The position numbers were made by a program, and so were the translations under genes. Below are positions 13,173 to 24,548 of a stretch of 64,000 nucleotides of DNA, in pieces; the first letter of the stretch is position 1, and the number at the start of each line of letters is the position of its first letter. The DNA lies in NCBI GenBank assembly GCA_000697475.1, contig JNEU01001092.1, positions 62,001 through 126,000 on the forward strand, in the 5' to 3' direction. The notes below the pieces were generated by a model, which did not search any database, had not been told where the DNA came from, and worked only from the letters and a program-made list of their open reading frames with translations. This stretch comes from Lichtheimia corymbifera B2541 (lineage: Eukaryota > Mucoromycota > Mucoromycetes > Mucorales > Lichtheimiaceae).

Positions 13173-15618
13173 TCAAGGGTCATCGATCGAGTATGCTAGT
13201 GCAGGTTGGTATCCTTTTCGAGAAAATGACGGTATTGTGGCAGTAGAAGAGGAAGGTCGTTGTGATTGATTAGGTGCAGCAGATGGATTGACATGCAAAG
13301 CGGTGATCAATGGATGATACTGTTGTTCTTGTAGTAATATATTTGCTGGATCTTCATCTATATTGAAAAAGGAACGACGTTTCTTCCCTGCTGTCTTCCA
13401 TCCGTTGCTATGTATTTGAATATCAGATTGATGAGGAGGAGGTTGTGGTGGTGGATCGGATGCTCGTTTTGGTAAAGGTGCTGCAGTAGTGGCAAGAGTA
13501 GTCGTAGTGAATTGCAAGTTGCTAAGCAAGCTCATTCTACTCGTATCATTTGTCAATGGTGGTAGTGGTGCGGATCGTGATATCCCTTCGTCGTCGTCAT
13601 CATCATCCTCTGATCGTGTTGAGACTCCAATACTCCGTTGCCCTCCTCCTTTCTTACGACGCCACCATGCCATTCTTGCAGGAGGGGCACTTTTTTCATA
13701 TAACTCATCGTCAGCCAATCCCGTCATGAGCACCACCAGGTTACGCACAGGAACTGCAAATAGGACCAGCAAGAACATGGCGAAATGCAAAATGATTTGA
13801 GACCATGCCACTATTTGTTTCGATACGTCTGCGATCCCAAATGGCTCGATGTATACAAAACTCAACGCCACGATGATAATACGGAAACATCCACATAGAA
13901 TATGCAACATGTTGACATGCCTTGATGCATACGGCTTTCGTATCAGGTGTTGAAGAAGGAAATACAACTCTGAAAAGAAAATCACCAAGATTTGTGATAG
14001 ACCCGGGATATTGATCCAGCCCACCAAGGCCCCCGTTATAATGCGATGAATGAGCCCGTATAAAAAGAAATGAAAGTGATCGTCCGTGTATGCGTTGTAT
14101 AATGATCCATAACGAAGGAGCAATGTCAAATCCGAAAACACCAATGATGGAGGGCGTACATCCAGCAGCACAAATGCAATGTATCCATACACCAGAAAAA
14201 TGTGAAAGACAAGAACAAGCGCAGCAAAGAGCAGAATGACCACCGGAGCAGGGAGCATCAATTGACAAAAGGAGAGTGTCATCATTGGTAGGTAGAATAA
14301 TGTCAATACTCGAAGAATGATCCCTGTAGTACAACTGTGTATTAGCAACGCATAAATGACTTTCATTTTCCTAAACTTACCAATCGTAAAATTTGCCACT
14401 TTGGTGCTTTGTGCTTTGTATTGGTGAGGAGCATACCATGTCATGCAACGGACCACCACCCAGATGATAAGACACACCAATAAACATCCAGCCATGATCA
14501 TAAGGAGGACAATAAAGGATGTGATGAACAAGCTATTAATATCGATCCCAGCAGCCATAGCAAAGTTGTTCATGCCCGTTCCATTGACAGCGATCCTAGG
14601 ACTATCATCGAGACGTCGAGTACTGTTTGCCAAGCCCATTTCAAACAAGGCACGTGTAACAGATTCTGGAATCCAACGAGTTGGGAATAGCAAAAAGCTC
14701 CATGCAAAGTTGGATGCAAACAAGGAATAAAAAGCTGGATAATCGAGATTGAGTTGACCCAAGAGAGCGATGAATTGAGCATGATAAATCAAATCGAAAA
14801 AGCCGGGTGTCTTGAGTCGCAGGGTTGCTGGTAGCATTGCATAGTTGGATGTGAAGAGGAAAACGTCGTGATCGGTATCAGGCACAGTGGCAAAGGAAGC
14901 AAAGAATGATACAAAAGCGGCAAACACTGTAAGAGCGATTGGGAGGTAGATAAAAATAGACTTCCAAGTAGGATGCTGATATCCCACAGGTGCCAATGTC
15001 AGGCACAACCATGGCTCCATTTCCCCTGTGAGTGTTGAATAGCGTACAATGACATCTCCCACTGGCAATGATGTGTTGGGCAATGTAAATTCCTTTTAAA
15101 ACAAAGGTAACATGAGACCATTGTCAACAAGAACAAGAACAACACAATGACCTACATGTTGAATCTCCACCGTATTATTGGATCTCACAGGACATCCACC
15201 AACAATGTCTGGACATAACGGTGCCAAATGACTATAGATGATGCTGTTGCCAAGCATAACTTCAGCTTTTGCTGATGCATACACTATTGAAATGCAAAGG
15301 TGAGTTACTTGCTTCAGCTTCCAATCAGATATTTCTCTTATTACATGTGCCTGTCGAACTCAGGTTGGCCACCGATATCAAGGATCTTCCCGTTACGTTG
15401 AGAGAATATAAGTTTGTGGACGCATTGAACGATCGTTGAGCATCCAGTATCCGGAATGTGTCTGACTCTTGGCATTGGGTATAGTTGTAAGGTGGGATAA
15501 AGACAGTGTCGGCAATGGGAGCAATGCTGCTGCTGTTTTGGCACTCGACTAATGGAAGAAGCGTAGAAAGAAACTGCAGCAGGAGTAACCGGAGGAGAAG
15601 GAACAACTGCCGCCGCAT
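13173..15618 (-). CDS. TRP/FLC-family polytopic membrane protein (Pkd2-like) with N-terminal ML-like domain
   Basis: Four exons on the minus strand: 15618-15345, 15283-15156, 15092-14381 and 14323-13173, 754 aa. A signal peptide is obvious (MRR followed by a Leu-rich core). The next 150 residues form an ML-like lumenal/extracellular domain with conserved Cys (CQESDTF, LAPLCPD) and Asn-glycosylation sites. About eight or nine hydrophobic segments follow, typical of the fungal TRP-like family that includes S. pombe Pkd2 and yeast FLC proteins (calcium/stress signalling, FAD transport in the ER, cytokinesis). The cytosolic tail is acidic then Pro/Ser-rich. The last intron, 14380-14324, is 57 nt with no stop, so read-through would add 19 residues; GTAAGT, a GCTAAT branch-like site and CTACAG argue that it is spliced. 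The upstream in-frame Met candidates were rejected because they would bury the signal peptide. Confidence 0.85.
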
Positions 15619-18600
15619 AACAAGAAAAAAGAAAAGAAGCAAAAAGAAAGCTATGACACCAGAAAGGAAGAAGCCACAACAATAGAACACAGGACACCAA
15701 CACACGACACACGCACACACATCACACACGCATACACAACAGTGGATGATCCAAAAAGAAACAAAGGATCTATGTATCCGCTTTTGGCAACACCATGGGT
15801 CTACTATTATAAGCAATATTACCATGCATGTACTTCTTCTCTTTGTTCTTACTTATCTCGTTCTCCTTGGTAATATGGTTGCTACCCTTTATCTGTTTTC
15901 TTTTTTGTTCTCATCTCTATCACCATCATCGATCGTTATTATCCCTCCCCCATCATAACCATTATTCATCAATAAATACATTTACATATTCCCAAATTAT
16001 GCACGCATGTTCTGTATCGGATCATTCAACTTTTGATCATCCATCTGCTTCAGATACTATGCATGTTACACCATTGTTTGTTGAACGCAAACACAAACGA
16101 TGAGCTTTTTTTGGCATCAACGTCATGCGCACAACACAACCACTACCACCATGGCCGACAATGATCGACTCCTTGTGCCTGATCACCATTCTCTTACAAG
16201 CACATGACATAGTAGTCGATCATATAGCTTATTACGCTTGGTGTCATCCACAGATTAAACACGCATGAAACCATCGGCATTTGCATTGATGTGTGACAAA
16301 GCGTCCACCCGGGTCAAATTGGATCCAACTCGGAGCCTTCCGCATCCGAATAATGGGATCAATGTCCTCTTTTACCTAAATTTCATGGTGATCGGGTTGC
16401 CTAGCACCCATTCTCATTATATGAAGAACAATCAAAATTCAATCGAGCTTGATAGCTAATTTAGCCTTTTTCTTTGATTACAAAATAACAATGAAGCATG
16501 TTAATGATGGTGTAAGAGGCGCTGCTATGATAATCTTATGAGGAACAATGACACCCGTTGAACATGGTAAATATAACAATAAACCATGCTGACAAAGAAG
16601 ATTTGACATGAAGAAATGGAAACGGTGGAATGAATGCGTGGGGATTTTTGCATTGGATCGAGTTTCATATGGGTAATCCACCTCAGCGATGTTCAGCGAC
16701 ACACCACAAAAGCTCAAATCAGGGATGATGACAAGTCTTAGCATAGGAACCGCTTCTTGATGAGCCACCATCATATTTGTCTTTAGAACCAACTGGCTCC
16801 TCTGCTTTATGTAGATGTGTAAATATCAAAATGGTCGAGCTCACGGACCTCTTTCGATGATACAGCGACAGCTCCCTTATACAACTTTTATGCTTATCAT
16901 CTGGATGACGTAAAAAATGCACCTCTTGACGATGGATCTGCACAGAGGCATGATAATAGCTAAATCAACTGCTGATGATAATAATTCGACGATCAATTTG
17001 CAAGTAGTAGCCATCCGCAAGCATAAAGCTATACGCGGGTTTGATCCTGTGACTTGATGATCCAATCTAAAGCTGATTGATTGATCAACCAGGAGACCCT
17101 GTTGACGTGATTTGGCAATCAGATGTAGCGATCGATGAGTATCTCTGATATTCAGACCGAAGACTTATCCTTTTACGTATAATACATAGAGGTAATGGTG
17201 GCCAAAAATGGGTGCTGATTGATACACAGCTCATTTGTTCTTGATCCAGGACCACAGCCAGCTGTATTAAGAAACAAGCCCGAGTAGCTTTGATGAAATT
17301 ATGTGTAAGTTCCTATCATCACTCTTCAAGTGCCTGAGCATGGCCAATCCTAAACGATGCTTTGGGATACGGGTTAACCCCTCTTAATGCAGAAACTTTT
17401 CCATAGCTGCTACCATATTAATCGAATGTGTAGAAGATTTGGAAGGATCATTGGATCGGCAGGGTGGTATGGGCGCTTGATTCTTCCTTTTCCTCATGAT
17501 CTCCCGATTTAATGCCGATTTGCCTTTGACAAGTGCTCAATACTTTTCCTCCTTTGGAATAGCTCCTTTCAACAAAAGGTGCGCGCCATAGGTATTATAG
17601 GAAATGCAGATGATATATTCTTGCAGCATCACCGAACTTTCCGTTTCCTTGGAAACCACCATGGTATGAGCGAAACTACATTCACGTAAGAGCATCATAC
17701 CTTTAAAAGTGACATTTAGCGAAACAATGATACTAGATCCTCAGTTGAGGGTACATGAAACAAGCTATTATAGGGCTTTTCGGATTCCCCAAATATGATT
17801 ATGCCGGCTATTATTGTTGGCATACGCGTTCGTGACTCGTGAATGGAATGGGAACAGCTCCAAGTGAAATGACTACATCTTCGACTATCCCGTATTTAGT
17901 CTGGCGTAATGGTTGACTAGGGGCTGTGCGTCGTGATACACATCGCCATTGCAGTCACCCAACATAGCGGTATTTAGTTGTCTAATATCGTACGACTGGT
18001 AGTGCTGCATAGCACACACGCTTACTAGAGCCGTAGAATATGACGCGTCATGGATGAGGATTGCCAAAGTGCTTCGTGATTACGATGATTTCAAAGGATA
18101 TGGTACCACGCATATTGTCAGAAGTGTTTTTTGTAATCACGTCTCTAGTTGTTGATCATGCTACCGAAACGAGAGTGGCGTGTTTCATGCTGGTGCATGT
18201 GAGAAAGTACTTTCAAGTCTCAAAATCGCGTGAAAAGCAACGGTATGGCACCCCAGAAGAAACGAGAGTACATGGTTTATTAGCATCTTCTATCATTAAG
18301 ATGAATAAAGTGGGCGCGTATTGATTGATTACACATACAAAGATGGGTAGCTAGTCGTGTAAGAGGGAGGTTTGCTGCTGGTTATCTGATCGCTCACCGG
18401 GCCTTTTGGCTGTTCGATACCAAGCTGATCGCCTTTCCAACGCCAATGCTTATTCGTACTCACACGAAGCACCAAATGCAATGGTACAGCTTTGGGCTAC
18501 ATGCAACGCGTGATCATTTTTGTGAGTCTCAGGGAAGTTTATGCTTGGTGTTTGTGCAAACAGAACAGCTCGGCCAGACCTTATGTGTAACATTTCGTGC

Positions 18601-19332
18601 AGCTTCCCAAATGGTGGGACCATGATGCTGGCTTTTCTTAGAACGTCTACGTATTCACACACGATTGGTATTTTTCTACGTCATGAACGTAAACCCGTAA
18701 AGGAATGTAGCTCCGAGAGTACTAGACAAATGTAAATCACCATGAACGTCGGCAGTTTTGAGATCGGGCACGTAAATGAAGAGGGGTAACTTTGGGGGAG
18801 ATAAGATTCCGCCTCGGGATACTAACCGAGCATGAAGCCACTCCGCCACATAGCATAAACGAGGCTGACATTTTAGTATGCAATGCACATTCATCAAAGC
18901 ATAGCATTGTGTAACATTGCAAATCATTCTTCAGCCACAGAGTGGGTGGTCCATAGCAACACCCTATCCCCCACCCCCAAAACTTCGGTTCGTAATAGAT
19001 GGTGCTTTGAAGACATCCTGTGCATCAGCAATAGAGACATCCAGGATGTCAGGATCCTCATATTACCGAGTTAGAGTGGAAGATAGCAAAAAACTGCTTT
19101 TTGCATTTGAGAAAACTTGGAAAGCGTATTAGGTCCCATCCTTTTTCCTTCTTGCCCATATCAGTGTGCTCCGCCGAAACCAAAACGCGCTCTTCCCCCA
19201 ATCTTCCCATCCATTACGACAGACGCTAAACGCGTAATTGCATATAACCTTCTGAAACGCATAAAAGAGCACTATACCAATCTCTTGAGATCTTTTCATT
19301 TCATTTCTTTTACACCACAAACTACACACAAA
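15619..19332. other. Gene-poor intergenic region, 3.7 kb
   Basis: No convincing exons. It holds the upstream region of the TRP-like gene (CA/TG repeats near 15700-15740) and of the first C2 gene. Two short stretches resemble RNA genes and are described as findings: a 5'-U2-like string at 18389-18411 and a tRNA-like segment on the minus strand at about 18790-18855. No terminal repeats or transposase fragments were recognised. Confidence 0.5.
19261..19268 (+). promoter_or_regulatory. TATA-like box of the first C2 gene
   Basis: ATAAAAGA lies 72 bases before the ATG at 19333. All three C2 paralogues have an ATAAA-type element 63-72 bases before their start codon, which supports a real core promoter. 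Confidence 0.5.
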
Positions 19333-19893
19333 ATGCTCTCTGAAGGTACTCTCAAGGTTACTGTCCACTCTGCTCGCCACTTGGCCAATGTTGAACATGG
19401 CGGCAAGAACGACCCCTATGTCAAGCTTTCCCTTGCTCAAGAGGACGGCTTTGTCGACCAACAAACCACTGTCAAGGACGATGCCGGTAGCCAAGCATCC
19501 TGGGACGAGACTTTTGAGTTCGCTTACAATGGCCAATCCAACCTTTACATTGAAGTGATGGATAAGGAAAAGGGTGTTGATGAGCTTATTGGTTTCGCTG
19601 CTATTCCTTTGGACCAAGCACCCATCTCTGGTATCTTCAACGTTTTTGAAACTGAAGGCAAGGTCGCTGGTGCTGTCCTTCTCTCTATCAACAATGACGG
19701 TTTCAATGAGCCTGTTCCTGGTCGTTCTTTCATCGATGAGGAGCATTTGGCACGTGCTAAGAAGTTGAACCGCAAGGCTATTGCTGGTGATGTTGCCGAA
19801 GTCGCTGGTGCCGCTGGTGTTGCTGTTGGTCTTGGTTTCTTGGGCAAGAAGCTTTTCGACGAATACAAGGCCAAGCAGGCTGGTGATGCTTAA
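19333..19893 (+). CDS. Small C2-domain protein with Gly-rich hydrophobic tail, paralogue 1
   Basis: Single-exon gene of 186 aa. Residues about 5-125 form one C2 domain: GTLKVTVHSARHL at the first strand, KNDPYVKLSL at the calcium-loop-1 region, ASWDETFEF, and MDKEKGVDELIGFAAIPL at loop 3. Several Asp positions expected to bind calcium are present. After an acidic linker (SFIDEEH) the tail has an Ala/Gly-rich hydrophobic segment (GVAVGLGFLGKKLFDEYK) that could insert in or lie on membrane. Codon use is strongly biased to C/G-ending preferred codons, unlike most neighbours, suggesting high expression. Two close paralogues follow on the same strand. Family knowledge suggests calcium-dependent lipid binding; the actual role is unknown. 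Confidence 0.9.
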   Translation: MLSEGTLKVTVHSARHLANVEHGGKNDPYVKLSLAQEDGFVDQQTTVKDDAGSQASWDETFEFAYNGQSNLYIEVMDKEKGVDELIGFAAIPLDQAPISGIFNVFETEGKVAGAVLLSINNDGFNEPVPGRSFIDEEHLARAKKLNRKAIAGDVAEVAGAAGVAVGLGFLGKKLFDEYKAKQAGDA

Positions 19894-20788
19894 ATCCCAC
19901 ACTCTCATGTATCATAGTCGCTTTTTTTCTTTTACATATTTGATGAATATTTTTTAACTGTCACTAGTGATAGTTGTTTCAAATGCATGATATAAAACTG
20001 GTTTTCCATGGATGTAATTTTTGTCTTTGGGCTTGTTGGAATGGACATTGTGGGATTATAGGAAGTTGGGCTGATAGTGTTTGTACGCGTCAGCATAAGC
20101 ATAAGCGTTTATGATATATTTAGAAGGATGATGAGCACTGGAAAGGGTACACACGCCAAGACAAATCCAAACCCAGGCACCCTCATGTCAAACTTCTCAT
20201 TCAGCAAACCCTGTTGTTTATCCCACAAGCAAATAGAATGCGATTCCGATGATGCTAACACTGACATTCTTATGACCCCTTTACTTTTCGATGTATACAT
20301 ATGCACTGACGGATGCTTCCGCCGAAGATTTTCATATGCGCTTGTGCTCTCACCATGCATAGCTACCATCTGGGTGTCTGTGATTGGATAATTTGACGGA
20401 GTGTGAGGTGGAAGTCTTTGTGCACCAAGAAAGAGCATTGCCTACAAGATATGATTCAGGAACACCTTTATGTTCCTATTGAAAGGAGCATATAATGTGT
20501 GATAGGAAAATGAGTCGAAGCTTAGGATGCATAAGGATTGTTTCTGAATGTGTGGTATGCCTATGGTTGCACTTGGAGGTAGCACAGAAACACTGGGCCC
20601 CAGCAATAAGCACCACATAGCTGTGATTTTCCTCAACCTCTTGTTCAAGGATAGGTATGGCAGACGTTCTTGCCCATTCGCTGTGGATAAATTCAGCCGT
20701 TTAAGCGCGTCATCCAAAGCATATAAAATGATAAGCCGATACATGATCCATCGTCTGTCATCTTTCTTTACCCACAACAACATATATC
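19894..20788. other. Intergenic spacer between C2 paralogues 1 and 2
   Basis: About 0.9 kb with no supported gene. It carries the 3' UTR of paralogue 1 and the promoter of paralogue 2. The spacer is not obviously a copy of the next one (21353-22223), so the duplication is either old outside the coding parts or limited to them. Confidence 0.5.
20721..20730 (+). promoter_or_regulatory. TATA-like box of the second C2 gene
   Basis: ATATAAAATG lies 68 bases before the ATG at 20789, matching the spacing in the other two C2 genes. Confidence 0.55.
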
Positions 20789-21352
20789 ATGCTCTCTGAA
20801 GGCACTCTCAAGGTTATCGTTCACTCTGCTCGTCACTTGGTTGATGTTGAACATGGTGGTCGCAACGACCCCTACGTCAAGCTCTCTTTGACCCACGAAG
20901 GCGAGGACTCTTACCAACGAACCACCGTCAAGGAAGATGCTGGTAGCCAAGCTTCTTGGGATGAGACTTTTGAATTTGCTTACAGTGGAGAGCCCAATCT
21001 CTACATCGAGGTGATGGATAAGGAAAAGGGTGTTGATGAGCTTATTGGCTTTGCTGCCATTCCCCTTGCTCAAGCCCCTGTTTCGGGTGTCTTTGACATC
21101 TTCGATACCAAGGGTACCATCGCTGGTGCTGTTCACATTTCCATCAACGACGATGGCTCTTCTGAGCCTGTTCCTGCTACTTCCTTCGTTGATGAGGAGC
21201 ATCAAGAGGTTGCCAAGTCGTTGCGCCACAAGGCTATTGCTGGTGATGTCGCTGAAGGTCTTTTGGCTGCTGGTCTTGCTGTTGGTGCTGGCTTCTTGGG
21301 CAAGAAGCTCTTCGATGAGTACAAGGCTAAGAAGGCTGAGGAGGAAGCATAA
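20789..21352 (+). CDS. Small C2-domain protein with Gly-rich hydrophobic tail, paralogue 2
   Basis: Single-exon gene of 187 aa, in the same orientation as paralogues 1 and 3. It opens with the same MLSEGTLKV start and carries one C2 domain (RNDPYVKLSL, QASWDETFEF, DELIGFAAIPL), an acidic SFVDEEH linker and a tail with GLAVGAGFLGKKLFDEYK. Identity to paralogue 1 is high over the whole length, including the tail, so the tail is a conserved part of the protein. It shares the preferred-codon bias of a highly expressed gene. Function is unknown beyond probable calcium/lipid binding by the C2 domain. Confidence 0.92.
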   Translation: MLSEGTLKVIVHSARHLVDVEHGGRNDPYVKLSLTHEGEDSYQRTTVKEDAGSQASWDETFEFAYSGEPNLYIEVMDKEKGVDELIGFAAIPLAQAPVSGVFDIFDTKGTIAGAVHISINDDGSSEPVPATSFVDEEHQEVAKSLRHKAIAGDVAEGLLAAGLAVGAGFLGKKLFDEYKAKKAEEEA

Positions 21353-22223
21353 GATAATATCCCTATAATGCATACCATTTACCATAGTAGCTAAATAAAC
21401 GCATCCTTTTTCATGCAAACTATCCTCTCATTCATGTTGGCAAATGTCTGAATACTGCATCCATTGCCTTATTTTTACTTGCTCCATAACTATTTTTTTT
21501 TTGCTCCTGTCATTCACTCGCGTATCGGAAATACAGTGTGAGATGATGGTTCTGTTCTCGGACTTGATCTTCGATTTGCCGACAACCATGTATCCTTGTT
21601 CCAATATTAGGAAACGTTGTCGAGCACAGTAACCATGTTCGTGATCGAGAATACGAATACGATCATATGTCCGGTTGCGATTAGGCGAGCGGAGTGCCTG
21701 CTGTGGTGCATATATGCAACTCGAGGTGCATAGATGTTCTGAAACATAACGCGTCTCGAATATGGACTCGATGCCTTTGTTAATGCACGGCCCTTAAATC
21801 TTCAACATGGATGGGTTTGTTGTGAGAATGTGTGTGTGTTTTGTGTGTTTGGTACATGAGCATCCATACGCGTGTGAGTGAAAGGCAAACTAAATAAATA
21901 AATAATGGACCGCGTGAATGAGTAAGGTTGTGGGAGGTAGGCTGTGCCCTGTTGATTGGTGATGATGGTAACGCTGCAGCATCGATGTGACACAAACGTA
22001 TCGCCGCAAGTGGGCTAGGCTCTGTACATCTTCCGCATTCAATCCCTGCGCCGAGTGGTCGTACGCGTTTGCTGTGTGTGTAAGTATCTCATATCCCTTC
22101 TACCCCCCATCTTTTCGGACACGTCAGAGCTTTAGTGCCAAAGCTTGATGCTGCAAAGAATATAAATACGGTGAGTGTCTTGAGGCAAATGTTTCTACAT
22201 CTTTTTCTTCTTAATCACAAATC
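21353..22223. other. Intergenic spacer between C2 paralogues 2 and 3
   Basis: About 0.9 kb without a supported gene. It contains short TG-rich sequence near 21826-21850 and the promoter of paralogue 3. Confidence 0.5.
22161..22168 (+). promoter_or_regulatory. TATA-like box of the third C2 gene
   Basis: TATAAATA lies 63 bases before the ATG at 22224. It is the best TATA match of the three paralogous promoters. Confidence 0.6.
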
Positions 22224-22790
22224 ATGCTTTCCGAAGGTACTGTCAAGGTCACTGTCCACTCTGCTCGCCACTTGGCTGATGTCGAACGTGGTGGTCGCCG
22301 TCGCAACGATCCCTATGTCAAGCTCTCTTTGACCCACGAGAATGAGGACTCTTACCAAAAGACCACCACCAAGGAGGATGCTGGTAGCCAAGCTTCTTGG
22401 GATGAGACTTTTGAGTTCTCCTATGGCGGTGAGCCCAACTTGTTCGTTGAGATCTTTGACAAGGAGGCTGGTGTCGATGAGCTTATTGGCTTCGCTGCTA
22501 TTCCTTTGGCCCAAGCTCCCGTGAACGGTATCTTTGACCTTTACACCATCAAGCAGGAACCCGCTGGTGCCATCCACCTTTCTATCAACACTGACGAATC
22601 CGATGATCCCCAAGAAGCTAAGTCTTTCGTCCAAGATGAGCACTTCAGACGTATGGAGAAGCACCACCACAAGGAAGTTGCCGAGGACGTTGGTAAGGGT
22701 GCTTTGGCCGCTGGTCTTGCAATCGGTGCTGGTCTCTTTGGCAAGAAGCTCTTTGATCAACACAAGGCCAAGCAAGCCGAGGAGCAATAA
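22224..22790 (+). CDS. Small C2-domain protein with Gly-rich hydrophobic tail, paralogue 3
   Basis: Single-exon gene of 188 aa and the most divergent of the tandem trio. The C2 core is kept (RRRNDPYVKLSL with extra arginines, QASWDETFEF, DELIGFAAIPL). The middle differs (KQEPAGAIHLSI) and the linker before the tail is His/Lys-rich (MEKHHHKEV). The tail again has the GLAIGAGLFGKKLFDQHK pattern. Preferred codons dominate. The extra basic residues near the first calcium loop may alter phospholipid preference; that is inference. An alternative reading as an unrelated single C2 protein is unlikely given collinear similarity with its two neighbours. Confidence 0.92.
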   Translation: MLSEGTVKVTVHSARHLADVERGGRRRNDPYVKLSLTHENEDSYQKTTTKEDAGSQASWDETFEFSYGGEPNLFVEIFDKEAGVDELIGFAAIPLAQAPVNGIFDLYTIKQEPAGAIHLSINTDESDDPQEAKSFVQDEHFRRMEKHHHKEVAEDVGKGALAAGLAIGAGLFGKKLFDQHKAKQAEEQ

Positions 22791-24548
22791 ATACATCCCT
22801 TCCCAACATTGTAGTATAGTTCTCTTCATCAAACTACGTGTATTATATTGGTATAATGTAGTTGTTTCAAATGCACAATACAAAAGCTTTTCATGTAATA
22901 ATGCTCGTCTCTTTTATTGAATGCGTGGAATGTAGTATTGAAGCTTTAAAAACGATTTACATAGAATGAGGGTGTGTGTTCCTGTAAACGCCATCTTGAG
23001 ATGATGGGTCACGTCATTTGAAAAGTTTAAGTTCTACAGCACGCTCAAGCTTATCCGGGTTGTATTTTAGCTTGAACCTTTTTTTCCTGATCTGGTAATA
23101 AGCTCATGATCCACATGCATAGAGGACAAGTGAAATCCGAATAAGCGAATATATCCTTGAATGGACCATTGCCAAGGCTTTCGGATTCAAAACATACGTG
23201 GTGGATACGTGTTGTCGGAACGTGTGGTGATACAGGTGATTCGCGTCAGACAAGTAGATGCTCTCTATGCTCAATTTCCTTTTCCTGTTGCAGGAACGAC
23301 CTGGGCTTTGTCCGACACCACACGGAGATTGAAGACGATCCATAATCCTTTCTGCACGTTGATATGTTATACCGCAAGGAAATTAAAGCATGCAATATGA
23401 TGTGTTATACTCACGAAAGATTTTGGACAGGTGGTGTGGAAAGTATCTTCCATGGTATTCATTTTTGATCCACATTGCATAGCAACCATCTCGAGATTTG
23501 ACTGTTGTTACAAAGGCTCAGCAGGTAACTGAGCTAGCCAAATACTGTGGTGCTGTTTATAGAACACATTGGTATAGCAGCACACTGACAGGGGTCATAA
23601 TGGAGCCCATTTCCCAACCAAAAAAGACCATATCCATCGAATCATAAAGGAAGCCGCATTGTAACTTCATTGAAAAAGATAATAGAAGGGTATATGGATC
23701 TTATTTACAACGAGGTTGTTGGGATAAAATGTCTATGCTGGGGATCATAGCTAATAAGAGCTGCATGTTCGAAAACGGTTGGAACCAATAGCAGAACCAA
23801 ACAACGGATACAGATGTTGCTTTCCATGTCATCCAAAGTTGAGATCATGTCGTAATATAGCATGCATAGATTGAGATGATGCGCAACGCGTTGCTGGGCT
23901 GGCTGCTGAACGGAGTAACGCGTGATGAGTTGTACAAGCGGATGGATGTAATGCCAGATGCAGTATGCAACGTACCAGTAGTCGTAAACGAACATATCAC
24001 TAATACCATCATCCCCTTGATCTTGGTTGTAGCAAGTCGTCGATGATCATCTTCAAGCTCTTTAGTTGAATATGAAAAAGCTGAAGGTTCCACGCTCTGC
24101 TGCTTTCGATATACATCAAGGCTTCAATGTGATGGTGAAGTGCTCTCCTCAATGCCGGCTTGGAATGTTGCAGCATTACTGGTGATCCCTAGGTGTTCCT
24201 CCAGGATGGCATTGTTTGCTGAATGGGTGTCAAATGTGCACGAAGAAAGAGTCCGGAGAAAAGAGCGTTCATGCATTTCTATAACGCCTCCTTTCTTATT
24301 TACCAGTGTCTCCAGCCATGATCTGCTCTACGCTATACGGTCGACTTTTGATTCCATGCCTTGTGCTACACAGTGTCTCACAGTGCCACTTGTAACATAC
24401 GACTCGGGACACCCGATGTCTCATCCTACTGGCGCACTATCGGCAGTCGTACTATGTAACCACATGTTCACTCTCATACCATGTAATAGCAATAGAAGGA
24501 CATTCGAAGGATATAGCATGAATAAAAGATTGGTAATAAAGCTTTTAA
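22791..24548. other. Intergenic region, 1.75 kb
   Basis: It lies between the third C2 gene and the 3' end of the minus-strand dehydrogenase. No convincing exons seen. Polyadenylation-like AATAAA motifs on the minus strand near 24535-24545 fit the dehydrogenase 3' end. Confidence 0.5.

Noticed and set aside
19129..19908. Long antisense reading frame opposite C2 paralogue 1 (similar frames occur opposite paralogues 2 and 3)
   Set aside because: All three coding strands have clear C2 homology. The antisense frames arise from the same codon bias in each copy and encode no recognisable domain.
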